DNA of 64,000 nucleotides from Pseudomonas huaxiensis. GTDB taxonomy: Bacteria; Pseudomonadota; Gammaproteobacteria; Pseudomonadales; Pseudomonadaceae. Position 1 is the first letter of the stretch. Each line of letters opens with the position of its first letter. The stretch lies in the NCBI RefSeq assembly GCF_003231275.1, contig NZ_QKVL01000008.1:62001-126000 (forward strand), in the 5' to 3' direction. Positions 1 to 8,432 of the stretch are shown in pieces. The position numbers and the translations under genes were made by a program. The notes beneath the pieces are model-generated. The model was not told where the DNA came from. It did no database searches and saw only the letters and a list, made by a program, of their open reading frames with translations.

Positions 1-27
1 GGCGCGCACGACGAGGCCCCTTCATGA
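1..27 (+). CDS. C-terminal end of an upstream gene (partial)
   Basis: Frame 1 reads nine codons ending in TGA at 25-27, giving GAHDEAPS before the stop. The stop overlaps the ATG of the next gene (ATGA), which is the usual sign of translational coupling. Only eight residues are visible, so the protein cannot be identified. It could also be chance open frame. Confidence 0.35.
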   Translation, partial: GAHDEAPS

Positions 28-467
28 CCTATCCCTACCTGTTGACCCTGCACCTGTTTGCCGCGCTGATCTTTATCGGCACCGTGTTCTTCGAGGTGCT
101 GTTTCTCGGCAGCATTCGCCGGCAATTGCCCGACCGGCTGATGATGATGCTCGAACACGCCATCGGTCAGCGCGCCCGGCAAGTGATGCCGTGGGTGTTG
201 CTGGTGTTGTTCGGCGCTGGGGTGGGGATGGTCCGCGAACGTTATCTGCCGTTGCTGGCGGCGCCGTGGGAATCGTCGTTCGGCACCTTGCTGGCGCTGA
301 AGATCGTTGCCGGCGTCAGCGTGCTCGGCCACTTCCTCACGGCACTGTGGTTGTTCCGCAGTGGCCGCATGACGGCGCGGGCAGTGACGTTCATTCATGC
401 CAGCGTCTTCACTCATTTGCTGGTGATCGTGCTGCTGGCGAAGAGCATGTTCTTTCTGACGTGGTAA
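24..467 (+). CDS. CopD-like integral membrane protein next to nnrS
   Basis: A 147-residue, very hydrophobic protein with four predicted membrane helices (about residues 3-28, 52-72, 85-112 and 122-146) and conserved-looking histidines in the first and last helices (LTLHLFAAL, FIHASVFTHLL), which could bind haem or copper. It resembles the small CopD/DUF2269-like proteins that I recall sitting directly before nnrS in pseudomonads. It ends 13 bases before the NnrS start, so the two are almost certainly one operon. A role in haem/copper handling or protection from nitric oxide is inferred from the neighbour; no enzymatic motif is visible. Confidence 0.75.
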   Translation: MTYPYLLTLHLFAALIFIGTVFFEVLFLGSIRRQLPDRLMMMLEHAIGQRARQVMPWVLLVLFGAGVGMVRERYLPLLAAPWESSFGTLLALKIVAGVSVLGHFLTALWLFRSGRMTARAVTFIHASVFTHLLVIVLLAKSMFFLTW

Positions 468-480
468 GCCGGAGGCCGCG

Positions 481-1668
481 ATGCAAGTGATCGACCGCAA
501 CAAGGCGCTGGCTGTCACGCCGCTGCTGCGCCTGGCGTTTCGCCCGTTCTTCCTCGGTGGCAGTCTGCTGGCGCTGATTGCCGTGCCGCTGTGGCTGATC
601 GCCCTGGGCGGCAGCCTCGACTGGCAGCCGGCGGGCGGCTGGCTGGCCTGGCACCGACACGAGTTGCTGTTCGGCTTCGGTCTGGCAATCGTCGCCGGTT
701 TTCTGCTCACCGCCGTGCAGACCTGGACCGGCCAGCCGGGGGTGAGCGGCAAACCGCTGGCGGCGCTGGCTTTGTTGTGGCTGGCGGGGCGGGTCGCCTG
801 GCTGGCCAATCTGCCGCTGCCTTTGCTGGCCTTGCTGGAGCTGGGCTTTCCACTGCTGCTGGCGCTGCTGATGGGCCGCAGCCTGTGGCGGGTCAAGCAG
901 CAGCGCAATTACCCGGTGGTGGCGTTGCTGTTGCTGCTGACGTTGGTGGATGCCATCGCCGTGACCGGGTTGCTCAACGGCGACGACGGTTTGCAACGCC
1001 AGGGCGTGCTCGGCGGGTTGTGGCTGGTGGCGGCGATGATGGGGCTGATCGGCGGCCGGGTAATTCCCTTCTTCACCCAGCGCGGCCTTGGTCGCACCGC
1101 GGCGGTCGCGCCCTGGCCGTGGCTGGACTGGCTGTTGCTCGGCGTTTCGGCGCTGGTGGCGTTGCTGTATGCCGCAGGGCCGGCGTTGACGCCGTCGTGG
1201 TGGCTCGGCCTGCTGTTCGCCGGGTTGACCCTGGGCCACGGCATTCGTCTGCTGCGCTGGCATGATCGCGGGTTGTGGCAGGTGCCGCTGCTCTGGTCGC
1301 TGCACCTGGCGTATGGCTGGCTGGTGCTGGCGTGCCTGAGCATGACTCTGTGGCATCTCGGCGTGACGCTGAATCCGAGCCTCGCAGTGCACTGCCTGAC
1401 GGTGGGTGCCATGGCCGGGCTGATCCTGGCGATGATCGCCCGGGTCAGCCTTGGCCATACCGGCCGGCCATTGCAGCCGCCGGCGGGGATGAGTGTGGCG
1501 TTTGTGCTGTTGAATGTCGCCGGGCTCGCCCGGGTCTTCCTGGTGCCGCTCAATACCCATGCCGGGTTGGGGCTGGCGGCATTGTGCTGGGCGCTGGCGT
1601 TTGGGTTGTTCGTTTGGGGTTATGGGCCAATGTTGATGCGGGCGCAGGTGGATGGGCATCCGGGGTAG
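481..1668 (+). CDS. nnrS: NnrS family haem-copper membrane protein
   Basis: 395 residues with about twelve hydrophobic segments, the size and topology of NnrS. Family features visible are the N-terminal LLRLAFRPFFLGG, the WHRHELLFGFG segment after the first helix, GGRVIPFFTQRGLG in the middle and LAVHCLTVGAMAGLILAMIARVSLGHTGRPL near the C-terminus. NnrS proteins bind haem and copper in the inner membrane and are linked to nitric-oxide stress and denitrification regulons. It is the second gene of a pair with the small CopD-like protein. The start ATG at 481 has a GGAGG-like site (ccggaggccgcg) just upstream. No nitric-oxide reductase genes are in view, so its regulation cannot be judged. Confidence 0.92.
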   Translation: MQVIDRNKALAVTPLLRLAFRPFFLGGSLLALIAVPLWLIALGGSLDWQPAGGWLAWHRHELLFGFGLAIVAGFLLTAVQTWTGQPGVSGKPLAALALLWLAGRVAWLANLPLPLLALLELGFPLLLALLMGRSLWRVKQQRNYPVVALLLLLTLVDAIAVTGLLNGDDGLQRQGVLGGLWLVAAMMGLIGGRVIPFFTQRGLGRTAAVAPWPWLDWLLLGVSALVALLYAAGPALTPSWWLGLLFAGLTLGHGIRLLRWHDRGLWQVPLLWSLHLAYGWLVLACLSMTLWHLGVTLNPSLAVHCLTVGAMAGLILAMIARVSLGHTGRPLQPPAGMSVAFVLLNVAGLARVFLVPLNTHAGLGLAALCWALAFGLFVWGYGPMLMRAQVDGHPG

Positions 1669-1753
1669 GGCTGGCGTAGCCATGCCTGCAGGAATTGTTT
1701 GAAAAAATCCTCAAAGACAGTTGCCCCCACAGGTTGAACTGCCTCCACCAACC

Positions 1754-1784
1754 CTGTGGGAGCCGGCTTGCCGGCGATGAGGCC
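1754..1784 (+). repeat. REP element (GTGGGAGCCGGCTTGCC type)
   Basis: Contains CTGTGGGAGCCGGCTTGCC followed by GGCGATGAGGCC, a common Pseudomonas REP sequence with an internal GCCGGC/GCCGGC stem. It lies in the 201-base space between the convergent nnrS and the DHOD-like gene, where it may also end transcription. The rest of that space shows no gene. Confidence 0.8.
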
Positions 1785-1869
1785 GCCAGTGACGCTCGGT
1801 CTCAAGGCGCCAACATCCGCCAACTCTCAGTGAGCTCCCGACCCAACCGCCTCAGCCGGGAACCCTCAC

Positions 1870-2928
1870 TCACTTTGGGGCGAACCGCTCCCACCAGCCG
1901 GGCCGGCTGGTTTGTTGTTGATAGGTCTGCACCTGATCGGCCGCGCTGCCCAGCAGTTGCGCAACGGTCGAGCCGCGCCTGGCCACGTAGTCATCCAGTT
2001 CGGCGATGGCTTTTTCCAGCACCCCATAGCCACCGGTAAACACCGCCGAGGTCATTTCCGTGGCGCTGGCGCCGGCCAGCAGGAAACGCGCGACGTCCAG
2101 CCCGGTGCGGGCGCCGTTGGTAGCGATCAGCGGGTAGTCGTCGGCCATGGCCTTGCGGGTCAGCATCAGCCAGCGCGCCGTTAGCGGCAGTGCCCAGGAA
2201 CCACCAATCGCGGCGCTGGTGCCGAGCAGCGGCAGGCCGCTGTCCAGGTCCGGCAAGAAGCCCATGAAACGGCCCATCATCACCACGCTGTCGGCGCCAC
2301 CACGCCGCGCGGCCTGGGCCAGGCCAACCACGTCTTCGCTCTGGCCGGTGAGCTTGATCCACAACGGCAAGGTGGTCGCCTGGCGGATGCGTCGGACGAT
2401 CGCTTCGATGCGCTCGGCACCGCGTTCCAGAACGATCGCGCCCTTGGCCGCTTCTTCGCCGTGGGGCGCACCGATGTTCAGTTCCAGCACCCGCAATCCG
2501 GCCTGTTCGATCTGCCGGGCATAGTCGGCGCATTGCTCCAGGTCGCTGAGGATCAGGCTCGGGATCACATACGCGTCGAGGGTGCGGGCGTAGTGGTCGA
2601 GCTGGACCAGTTCGTCGAGCCAGTCGCCGAAGTCGCGCTGCACCAGGCCCGAGCGGCCGAACAGGCTGGCGTCGGCCGGCGGATTGAAGTCCCAGGGCAG
2701 GGGATTCCACTGGGCGTCGAGCAGCACGTAGTCGGTCTTGTCCAGTTGCGCCTTGGCCGCCGCAGATTCGTTGGTGGACTTGGCCACCACCGCGCCGGCA
2801 CCGGTGTCCAGCGCGGCACGGATCGCCGCGGCGGTCATGGTCTGTTCACCCGCGCCGCAGATCACCGGGTTTTTCAAGGTGAGCTGGCCGAGGGTGGTGG
2901 TCAGTCGGGTCATGGGCGCGCTACTCAC
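1870..2928 (-). CDS. Dihydroorotate-dehydrogenase-like FMN oxidoreductase
   Basis: 352 residues, TIM-barrel flavoprotein of the DHOD / dihydropyrimidine dehydrogenase (PreA) superfamily: LGQLTLKNPVICGAGEQT at the N-terminus, LELNIGAPHGEE at the end of a central strand, LPLWIKLTG with the flavin-contacting Lys, and a C-terminal phosphate-binding segment (ATNGARTGLDVARFLLAGA). The GTG start at 2928 overlaps the stop of the upstream gene; an ATG at 2913 is an alternative. The usual NxSCP motif is NIGAP here, and the following loop has no Cys, so the classical Cys base is missing. It lacks the Fe-S domains of full PreA. Last gene of the cupin–aldolase–hydrolase operon, so it probably reduces or oxidises a C=C bond of the pathway intermediate. 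The substrate is unknown. Confidence 0.82.
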   Translation of the reverse strand: MSSAPMTRLTTTLGQLTLKNPVICGAGEQTMTAAAIRAALDTGAGAVVAKSTNESAAAKAQLDKTDYVLLDAQWNPLPWDFNPPADASLFGRSGLVQRDFGDWLDELVQLDHYARTLDAYVIPSLILSDLEQCADYARQIEQAGLRVLELNIGAPHGEEAAKGAIVLERGAERIEAIVRRIRQATTLPLWIKLTGQSEDVVGLAQAARRGGADSVVMMGRFMGFLPDLDSGLPLLGTSAAIGGSWALPLTARWLMLTRKAMADDYPLIATNGARTGLDVARFLLAGASATEMTSAVFTGGYGVLEKAIAELDDYVARRGSTVAQLLGSAADQVQTYQQQTSRPGWWERFAPK

Positions 2929-3857
2929 AGGTTCATCAGGCGGGCGGCGTTGCCCGAGATCATTTTGCGGATGTCGGCGTCGCTGTATTCCAGGTCCAGA
3001 AGCTGGCCGATGACGTTGCGGAAACCGTCGGCGATGCTCGGGTTGCCTTGCTGGCCGAGGTCGGAGCCGAGGATGGTGAGCTCGATGGTGCCGGCCTCGA
3101 TCACTTCGCGCAGGAAGGTGTCGTCATAGAATTTGAACTTCGAACCCGGCACCCACATGCACATCGAGTGCTCCATGAACACGCCTTCGCGGGCCAGTTG
3201 GCGCATGTCGTCGAGGGTGGCGTCGACCACGTAGGTCGGGTGGTTGACCAGCAGGCGCTTGACCCCGCGGTGGCGCGCTTCCTCGAACAGCGGCCAGATC
3301 TCGCGGATGTTCAGGTGGCCGGCGGAGAGCACCACGTCCTGGGCGGCGATCAGGTCGAGGATGGCTTTGACCTCTTCCTTGAGCTTGCCGTCATCGTCCA
3401 GCACGGTCAGCGGAATGGGCTGCAGCATGCGCTGGGTGGTCTGCGGGAATTTGTCGACGAACTTCACGTCCTGGTGGTGATGGGCGATGTGGTTGGCCGA
3501 GGAGAAGGTCGGCATCCACACCAGCTTGGCGCCGAGGTTCAGGCCGTGCTCCACCGCGTGGACGTTGAGGCCGCCCACCGAGTTGTTCAGCGGTACCCCC
3601 GACAGCATGTGCACGTTCAGTTCGCTGAAGTGCTTGTTGAGCAGGGTGGTGACTGGTGTGCAGCTGTAATAGTGGTCCTTGAGCAGCACCGCTTTCAGGC
3701 CCGCTTCGGAGGCTTCGCGCATGGCTTCGATATGGTCGCAATAGCGCGGCATCACCGACGGGCCGCTGTGGCAGTGCAGGTCGATGGCGCCGACCAGCAG
3801 CTCATTGATGCGGGCCTGGCGTTCGTCGTTGGCGGTGGGGGTGAGAATGGCGTTCAT
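2925..3857 (-). CDS. DUF6282 family amidohydrolase-like protein
   Basis: 310 residues. The segment DLHCHSGPS near residues 26-34 carries an HxH pair (H28, H30) as in metal-dependent amidohydrolases. Further likely ligands are K60-D61-H62 (LLKDHYY), the His of SAGHLN, the His of LVNHPTY and the Asp of LGSDLGQQGNPS, in the order seen in TIM-barrel metal hydrolases. I recognise this as the family called DUF6282, for which I know no assigned reaction. It follows the aldolase after 33 bases and overlaps the DHOD-like gene by GTGA, so the three are co-transcribed. Hydrolysis of a cyclic amide, lactone or similar ring is a reasonable inference from the fold and neighbours, not shown by the sequence. 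Confidence 0.8.
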   Translation of the reverse strand: MNAILTPTANDERQARINELLVGAIDLHCHSGPSVMPRYCDHIEAMREASEAGLKAVLLKDHYYSCTPVTTLLNKHFSELNVHMLSGVPLNNSVGGLNVHAVEHGLNLGAKLVWMPTFSSANHIAHHHQDVKFVDKFPQTTQRMLQPIPLTVLDDDGKLKEEVKAILDLIAAQDVVLSAGHLNIREIWPLFEEARHRGVKRLLVNHPTYVVDATLDDMRQLAREGVFMEHSMCMWVPGSKFKFYDDTFLREVIEAGTIELTILGSDLGQQGNPSIADGFRNVIGQLLDLEYSDADIRKMISGNAARLMNL

Positions 3858-3890
3858 GGGGCAACCTCTTTGTTCTTGTCAGGTGGCGGC

Positions 3891-4658
3891 TCAGTGAGCG
3901 GAACCGCGGAAATGTCGGGCGTGCTGGCTCCAGCCGGCGCGCAGCAGCGCCTGGTCCGAGCCGAGAATGAAAAAGCTCACGCCGCAGGCGGCGAAGCGGT
4001 CGAGGTCTTCGAGGCCGGCGACGAAGATGCCGCTGGCCTTGCCGGCGCGCGCGGCGGCGTCGAGCACGCGGTTGACGGCGGCTTCGACCCGGGGGTCGTC
4101 GAGGCGCTCGGCGCCCAGTGACACGGCGAGGTCGGCGCGCCCGACCAACAGGCAATCGATTTGCTCGACGCTGGCGATGGCGGCGAGGTTGTCCAGCGCT
4201 TCGCGGTCTTCGATCTGGGCGACGATCGCGTGGCGGCCGTCTTCGGCGGCGAGGTGTTCGGCCAGGTTGGCGCGGCCGTAGCCGCCGGCCCGGGGCGAAT
4301 TGGAGAAACCGCGGTTGCCGTCGCGATAGCGGGTGCCTTGCAGTATTTGCCGGGCCTGGCCGGCGTCGATGATGTGCGGCAGCACCAGCCCGTCGGCACC
4401 GAGGTCGAGGGCTTGCAGCAAGGTCGCCGGACGCGCGTCGGCGACCCGCACCAGGCCACTGACGGACGCTGCGCGACAGGCCAGCAGGCCGAGGTCGAGG
4501 CTGCCCTGATCGAAGGGCGCATGTTCGGCATCGAGCACCACCGCGTCGAGGCCGGCGTCCCCGGCTATTTCCACCACCGCATGGCTGGGTGTCTTGATGA
4601 AACTGCTGAGCAGCGGCTCGCCGGCGCGCAGCCGGGTGGCGAAGGTGGCGGTGCTCAT
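3891..4658 (-). CDS. HpcH/HpaI-type class II aldolase
   Basis: 255 residues with the HpcH/HpaI signature in order: LDAEHAPFDQ (H46), R71, the metal ligands E150 (VAQIEDREAL) and D176 (LVGRADLAVSLG). Family members cleave 4-hydroxy-2-oxo acids into pyruvate (or oxaloacetate) and an aldehyde using a divalent metal. The start ATG overlaps the stop of the cupin gene (ATGA). In this operon it would give an aldehyde that the divergently transcribed aldehyde dehydrogenase could oxidise. The real acceptor aldehyde cannot be read from the sequence. Confidence 0.88.
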   Translation of the reverse strand: MSTATFATRLRAGEPLLSSFIKTPSHAVVEIAGDAGLDAVVLDAEHAPFDQGSLDLGLLACRAASVSGLVRVADARPATLLQALDLGADGLVLPHIIDAGQARQILQGTRYRDGNRGFSNSPRAGGYGRANLAEHLAAEDGRHAIVAQIEDREALDNLAAIASVEQIDCLLVGRADLAVSLGAERLDDPRVEAAVNRVLDAAARAGKASGIFVAGLEDLDRFAACGVSFFILGSDQALLRAGWSQHARHFRGSAH

Positions 4659-5047
4659 GCCGGGACCGCTGCGTCGGCGAACTCGCCGGCCTGGTATTCG
4701 ATCAAGTGGCGGTAGTCGTCACGGATCGGCGAGAACACATCCAGGTTCATCACCACTTCAGTGCCGAGCGGTTCGGCGTAATGCACCACGTGCGGCGGGA
4801 TGCGGATCATGCTGCCGGGACCGCCTTCGACCACCTCGTCGCCGAGGTGAAAACGCACGCGGCCCTGAACGATTATCACGAGTTGTTCGAAGGTGTGGCT
4901 GTGGGGGAAGACATCCATGCCGGGACTCAGCCAGTTCATGACGCACAACGTGTCGTCGCCACGAAAGGCCACCCGTTCCACTCCCTTGCGCACGACTTCC
5001 CGTGGCAGGTCATTCCAGTTATGCAGCAGTGCCTGGGCGAGGCTCAT
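4655..5047 (-). CDS. Small single-domain cupin protein
   Basis: 130 residues with one cupin domain: motif 1 is PGMDVFPHSHTFEQ with metal ligands H49, H51 and E54, and motif 2 is GSMIRIPPHVVHYAE with the fourth His. Small cupins of this type are isomerases, metal-dependent dioxygenases or simple binding proteins, so the activity is open. First gene of the minus-strand catabolic operon; its leader holds an AANAANAA motif overlapping the ribosome binding region and the palindromic operator at 5078-5090. Confidence 0.82.
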   Translation of the reverse strand: MSLAQALLHNWNDLPREVVRKGVERVAFRGDDTLCVMNWLSPGMDVFPHSHTFEQLVIIVQGRVRFHLGDEVVEGGPGSMIRIPPHVVHYAEPLGTEVVMNLDVFSPIRDDYRHLIEYQAGEFADAAVPA

Positions 5048-5059
5048 CGGCGAATCTCC

Positions 5060-5067
5060 TTTTTGTT
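5060..5067 (-). promoter_or_regulatory. Possible Hfq/Crc (CA) motif at the cupin start
   Basis: The minus strand reads AACAAAAA immediately before GGAG of the ribosome binding site of the cupin gene, matching AANAANAA, the sequence bound by Hfq with Crc in pseudomonads. It would allow catabolite repression of the operon at translation. A-rich leaders give chance matches, but the same motif sits at the GMC and OprD starts. Confidence 0.45.
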
Positions 5068-5077
5068 TTCTTTTAGG

Positions 5078-5090
5078 GGAACAGTGTTTC
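5078..5090. promoter_or_regulatory. Palindromic operator, copy 1 (IclR-type)
   Basis: GGAACAGTGTTTC, an imperfect palindrome identical to the copy at 18120-18132 and one of four related sites in the locus. It lies between the divergent cupin operon and aldehyde dehydrogenase gene, 31 bases upstream of the cupin start. The form resembles the GAAACA/TGTTTC palindromes that I recall for IclR-family regulators such as KdgR. Confidence 0.65.
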
Positions 5091-5189
5091 GCTGTGAGAT
5101 AAACCTACGCCTGCCGTATCCAGGCGGTCAAGCCCCTTTTTCAACCTTGACAGCGGCTTTTGAACGGCTCTAGGATTGTGTCGTTCAAA

Positions 5190-5202
5190 AGAACAACATT
5201 TC
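5190..5202. promoter_or_regulatory. Palindromic operator, copy 2 (degenerate)
   Basis: AGAACAACATTTC followed by TTTG, matching the extended consensus of the other three copies at most positions. It lies 35 bases upstream of the aldehyde dehydrogenase start, in a position to control the plus-strand operon. Confidence 0.5.
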
Positions 5203-5236
5203 TTTGTAAGAAATATTAGCCTCAAGGAATCCACAG

Positions 5237-6667
5237 ATGCGTGTAATCGAGTCTCTTCTGATTGACGGCCAGTGGTCGGCTGGCACCCACGAGCGCCAGG
5301 CGGATGTCTTCAACCCCGCCACTGGCGAGCTGATCGCCCATCTCGGCCTGGCCTCGACGGCCGATCTGGATCGCGCCCTGGCCGCCGCCCAGCGGGGCTT
5401 TCAGGTGTGGCGCAGGACCTCGGCCTATGAGCGCTCGAAAGTCCTGCGCAAGGCGGCCGATCTGGTACGCGAGCGCTCGGACGAGATCGCCGCGCTGATC
5501 ACCCTGGAGCAGGGCAAGCCGTTGGCAGAAGCCAAGATGGAAGCCTTCGGTGCCGGTGACCATATCGACTGGTACGCCGAAGAAGGCCGTCGCGCCTATG
5601 GCCGGGTGATTCCGCCGCGCGCTCGCGGTGTTCGACAAACCGTGCTGCGCGAACCGATCGGTCCGGTAGCGGCGTTCAGCCCGTGGAACTTCCCGGTCAG
5701 CCAACTGGTGCGCAAGATCGCCGGCGCGCTGGCGGCGGGCTGTTCGATCATCGCCAAGGGCCCGGAAGAAACGCCGTCCTCATGCATTGAACTGTGCCGC
5801 GCCTTCCAGGATGCCGGCGTACCGGCCGGGGTGTTGAACCTGGTATTCGGCGTGCCGGCGGAGGTGTCCGACTACCTGATCCGCTCCGAAGTGATCCGCA
5901 AGGTGTCGTTCACCGGTTCCGTGCCGGTCGGTCGCGCCCTTGGTGCGTTGTCCGGCCAGTACCTCAAGCGTTGCACCCTGGAACTGGGCGGGCACGCACC
6001 CTTTATTGTCTGCGACGACGTCGATGTCGAAGCCGTTGCGGCGCTGGGCGCCGGTTTGAAATTCCGCAACGGCGGGCAGATCTGCGCCTCACCGACCCGC
6101 TTCTATGTGCAGTCGGCGGTGTACGAGCAGTTTGTCGCTGCCTTCTGTCGAGCCGGCGCCAGCTTGAAGATGGGCGATGGCCACGACCCGTCCAGCCAGC
6201 TTGGCCCGCTGGCCAACCCGCGTCGGGTGGCGGCGGTGCAGGAATACGTGGACGACGCCCTCGCGGTGGGTGCGCAGTTGGTGCTGGGCGGCGAAGGGGT
6301 CGACGGTGGTGGCTTCTTCTATCCGGCCACGGTGCTGACCGACGTACCTGAAAACGCCCGGGTGATGAGCGAAGAGCCCTTCGGCCCGATCGCCTCGATC
6401 GTGCGTTTCGACAGCCTTGATGAAGTGATCGAGAAAGCCAACAGCCTGCCATTCGGCTTGGCGGCGTTTGCCTTCACCCGCTCGATCCAGCGCGCCACGC
6501 TGCTGGCCGACGAGTTGGAGTCGGGGATGGTGTCGATCAACCACTTCGGCCTGGCGGCGCCGGAAACGCCGTTTGGCGGGGTGAAGGACAGCGGTTACGG
6601 CAGTGAGGGTGGCAGTGAAGGCCTGGATGCCTACTTCACCACCAAGTTCGTCAGCCAGATTGGCTGA
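5237..6667 (+). CDS. NAD(P)-dependent aldehyde dehydrogenase (GabD-like)
   Basis: 476 residues, full-length ALDH superfamily. Visible catalytic parts: PWNFPVSQ with N151, KGPEETP with K174, FTGSVPVG as cofactor turn, the general base E249 in LELGGHAPF, and the nucleophile C283 in GGQICASPTRFYV. Closest in feel to succinate-semialdehyde dehydrogenases, but the family is broad and the aldehyde cannot be named. First gene of the plus-strand unit ALDH–GMC–MFS–IclR, divergent from the cupin/aldolase operon and sharing its 189-base control region with two palindromic sites. Likely oxidises the aldehyde made by the aldolase or by the GMC enzyme or the aminotransferase. Confidence 0.92.
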   Translation: MRVIESLLIDGQWSAGTHERQADVFNPATGELIAHLGLASTADLDRALAAAQRGFQVWRRTSAYERSKVLRKAADLVRERSDEIAALITLEQGKPLAEAKMEAFGAGDHIDWYAEEGRRAYGRVIPPRARGVRQTVLREPIGPVAAFSPWNFPVSQLVRKIAGALAAGCSIIAKGPEETPSSCIELCRAFQDAGVPAGVLNLVFGVPAEVSDYLIRSEVIRKVSFTGSVPVGRALGALSGQYLKRCTLELGGHAPFIVCDDVDVEAVAALGAGLKFRNGGQICASPTRFYVQSAVYEQFVAAFCRAGASLKMGDGHDPSSQLGPLANPRRVAAVQEYVDDALAVGAQLVLGGEGVDGGGFFYPATVLTDVPENARVMSEEPFGPIASIVRFDSLDEVIEKANSLPFGLAAFAFTRSIQRATLLADELESGMVSINHFGLAAPETPFGGVKDSGYGSEGGSEGLDAYFTTKFVSQIG

Positions 6668-6698
6668 GCCAGCACACCACTCACTGAACTAACACAGG

Positions 6699-6780
6699 CC
6701 CTGTGGGCGCTGGCTTGTCGGGGCGCCGAACCGTAGCGATAACGGTCGCAATCGCTGGCAAGCCAGCTCCCACAGGGGCC
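6699..6780. repeat. REPIN: two inverted REP elements
   Basis: CCCTGTGGGCGCTGGCTTG on the left faces GCTGGCAAGCCAGCTCCCACAG on the right in inverted orientation, separated by about 40 bases. It fills most of the 132-base space between ALDH and GMC genes, where it may form a large mRNA hairpin and lower read-through or stabilise the upstream message. Confidence 0.8.
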
Positions 6781-6789
6781 AGCGTCGAG

Positions 6790-6797
6790 AATAAAAA
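6790..6797 (+). promoter_or_regulatory. Possible Hfq/Crc (CA) motif at the GMC start
   Basis: AATAAAAA fits AANAANAA and ends two bases before the ATG of the GMC gene, in the ribosome binding region, where Hfq/Crc binding would block translation. Confidence 0.45.
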
Positions 6798-6799
6798 CA

Positions 6800-8386
6800 A
6801 TGCAGAGTTTCGACTACATCGTCATCGGAGCGGGTTCGGCTGGCTGTGCACTCAGCGCGCGGCTGGCGGCGGCCGGCAAGCAGGTGCTGCTGCTGGAAGC
6901 CGGTCCCGCCGACAACCATCCCTATATCCATATCCCCGGCACTTTCATTCGTGTCCACGGCACCCAGCGCACCTGGATGTACCGCACCGAACCCGAACCC
7001 TTCGTCAACCAGCGTCGCGTCTTCATCCCCCAGGGCCGCACCCTCGGCGGCGGTAGCTCGGTCAACGCGATGATCTATATCCGCGGCCAGGCCGAGGACT
7101 ACGACGAGTGGCAAGCCAACGGCTGCCCCGGCTGGGGCTGGGCGGACGTGCTGCCGGTGTTTCGCCGCTGCGAGGCCAATGCCCGTCTGGGCGGCCAGTT
7201 GCACGGTCAGGACGGTCCGCTGAAAGTCAGCGATCCGCGTCACCGCCATGCCTTGAGCGAGGCCTTTGTGCAGGCGGCGGTGGAAGCGGGCGTGCCGGCC
7301 AACGACGATTTTAACGGTGCGAAACAGGAGGGCGCCGGCTTCTACCAGACCACCACCACCGATGGCCGCCGCGCCAGTTCTGCGGTGTCGTACCTGCGCC
7401 CGCTACGGCATGACCCGCGGCTCAAAGTGCTGAGCAACACCCATGTCACCGAGCTGCTGTTCGAGGGCCGGCGCGTAGTCGGCGTGCGGGCCACGGGGCA
7501 GCAGGGCAACGAGCTGCAGTTCAAGGCTCGCGCCGAAGTGATCGTCAGCGCCGGGGCGATCGCCTCGCCGAAGCTGTTGATGCTGTCGGGGATTGGCCCG
7601 GGTGAGCATTTGCAGTCGCTGGGCATCCATACCCGCGTCGACGCGCCGGGCGTCGGCGAGAACTTCCAGGACCACCTCAGCGCCTCGGTCTACGCCCAGA
7701 CCCGCCAACCGGCCAGTCTGCTGGGGCATGACCGCGGCCTGCGGGCGATCGGTCACGGGCTCAAGTACCTGGCCACGCGGCGGGGCCTGCTCAGTTCCAA
7801 CGTGGTGGAGAGCGGGGCGTTCGTCGATGCCACTGGCTGCGGCCGGCCGGACGTGCAGTTCCACGTCGTGCCGGCGCTGGTGGGCGACATGGACCGGCTG
7901 CCGCCCAGCGGCCACGGTATTTCCATCAACCCGTGCGCGCTGCGTCCGCGCTCCCGTGGCCGGCTGCGCCTGAAGAGCGCCGACCCGATGCAGGAGGTAG
8001 CGATCAATGCCAATTACCTGAGTGACCCTGAGGACATGCGCACCATGGTTGCCGGGGTGAAAGTGGCGCGGCGCATCCTGCGCTCGCCGGCGCTGGCCAG
8101 CGTGGTCGAAAAAATGCTGCTGCTGCCGGACCACGACGGTGTGCCCGACTCGGTGTTCGAGGACTATGTGCGCACCGTGGCCAAGACCGTGTTCCACCCG
8201 GCCGGCACCTGCCGGATGGGTCAGGACCCCGGCGCCGTGGTCGGTCCGGACCTGAAAGTGCACGGCGTGGAAGGTCTGAGAGTGGCCGACGCTTCCATCA
8301 TGCCGACGATTGTCAGTGGCAATACCAACGCACCCAGCATCATGATCGGTGAGCGCTGCGCGGACTTCATCCTCGCCGCCGGCTGA
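6800..8386 (+). CDS. GMC family FAD-dependent oxidoreductase (choline-dehydrogenase-like)
   Basis: 528 residues. N-terminal FAD-binding fold YIVIGAGSAGCALSARL, GMC signature 1 around GRTLGGGSSVNAMIYIRG, signature 2 around GAIASPKLLMLSGIGP, and the C-terminal catalytic region FHPAGTCRMG followed by RVADASIMPTIVSGNTNAP. GMC enzymes oxidise alcohols (choline, glucose, long-chain or aromatic alcohols) to aldehydes. It sits between an ALDH and an MFS permease, so an alcohol-to-aldehyde-to-acid sequence is likely. No signal peptide is seen, so it acts in the cytoplasm. The substrate is not readable. Confidence 0.92.
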   Translation: MQSFDYIVIGAGSAGCALSARLAAAGKQVLLLEAGPADNHPYIHIPGTFIRVHGTQRTWMYRTEPEPFVNQRRVFIPQGRTLGGGSSVNAMIYIRGQAEDYDEWQANGCPGWGWADVLPVFRRCEANARLGGQLHGQDGPLKVSDPRHRHALSEAFVQAAVEAGVPANDDFNGAKQEGAGFYQTTTTDGRRASSAVSYLRPLRHDPRLKVLSNTHVTELLFEGRRVVGVRATGQQGNELQFKARAEVIVSAGAIASPKLLMLSGIGPGEHLQSLGIHTRVDAPGVGENFQDHLSASVYAQTRQPASLLGHDRGLRAIGHGLKYLATRRGLLSSNVVESGAFVDATGCGRPDVQFHVVPALVGDMDRLPPSGHGISINPCALRPRSRGRLRLKSADPMQEVAINANYLSDPEDMRTMVAGVKVARRILRSPALASVVEKMLLLPDHDGVPDSVFEDYVRTVAKTVFHPAGTCRMGQDPGAVVGPDLKVHGVEGLRVADASIMPTIVSGNTNAPSIMIGERCADFILAAG

Positions 8387-8432
8387 CCGGTCACCGAATC
8401 TTCGCCAATACAACAATTACAAGAGTGCAGCG

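Noticed and set aside
409..1683. 424-residue minus-strand open frame opposite nnrS
   Set aside because: Gln/Arg/Pro/His-rich composition is that of a shadow frame; nnrS on the plus strand has family motifs and operon context.
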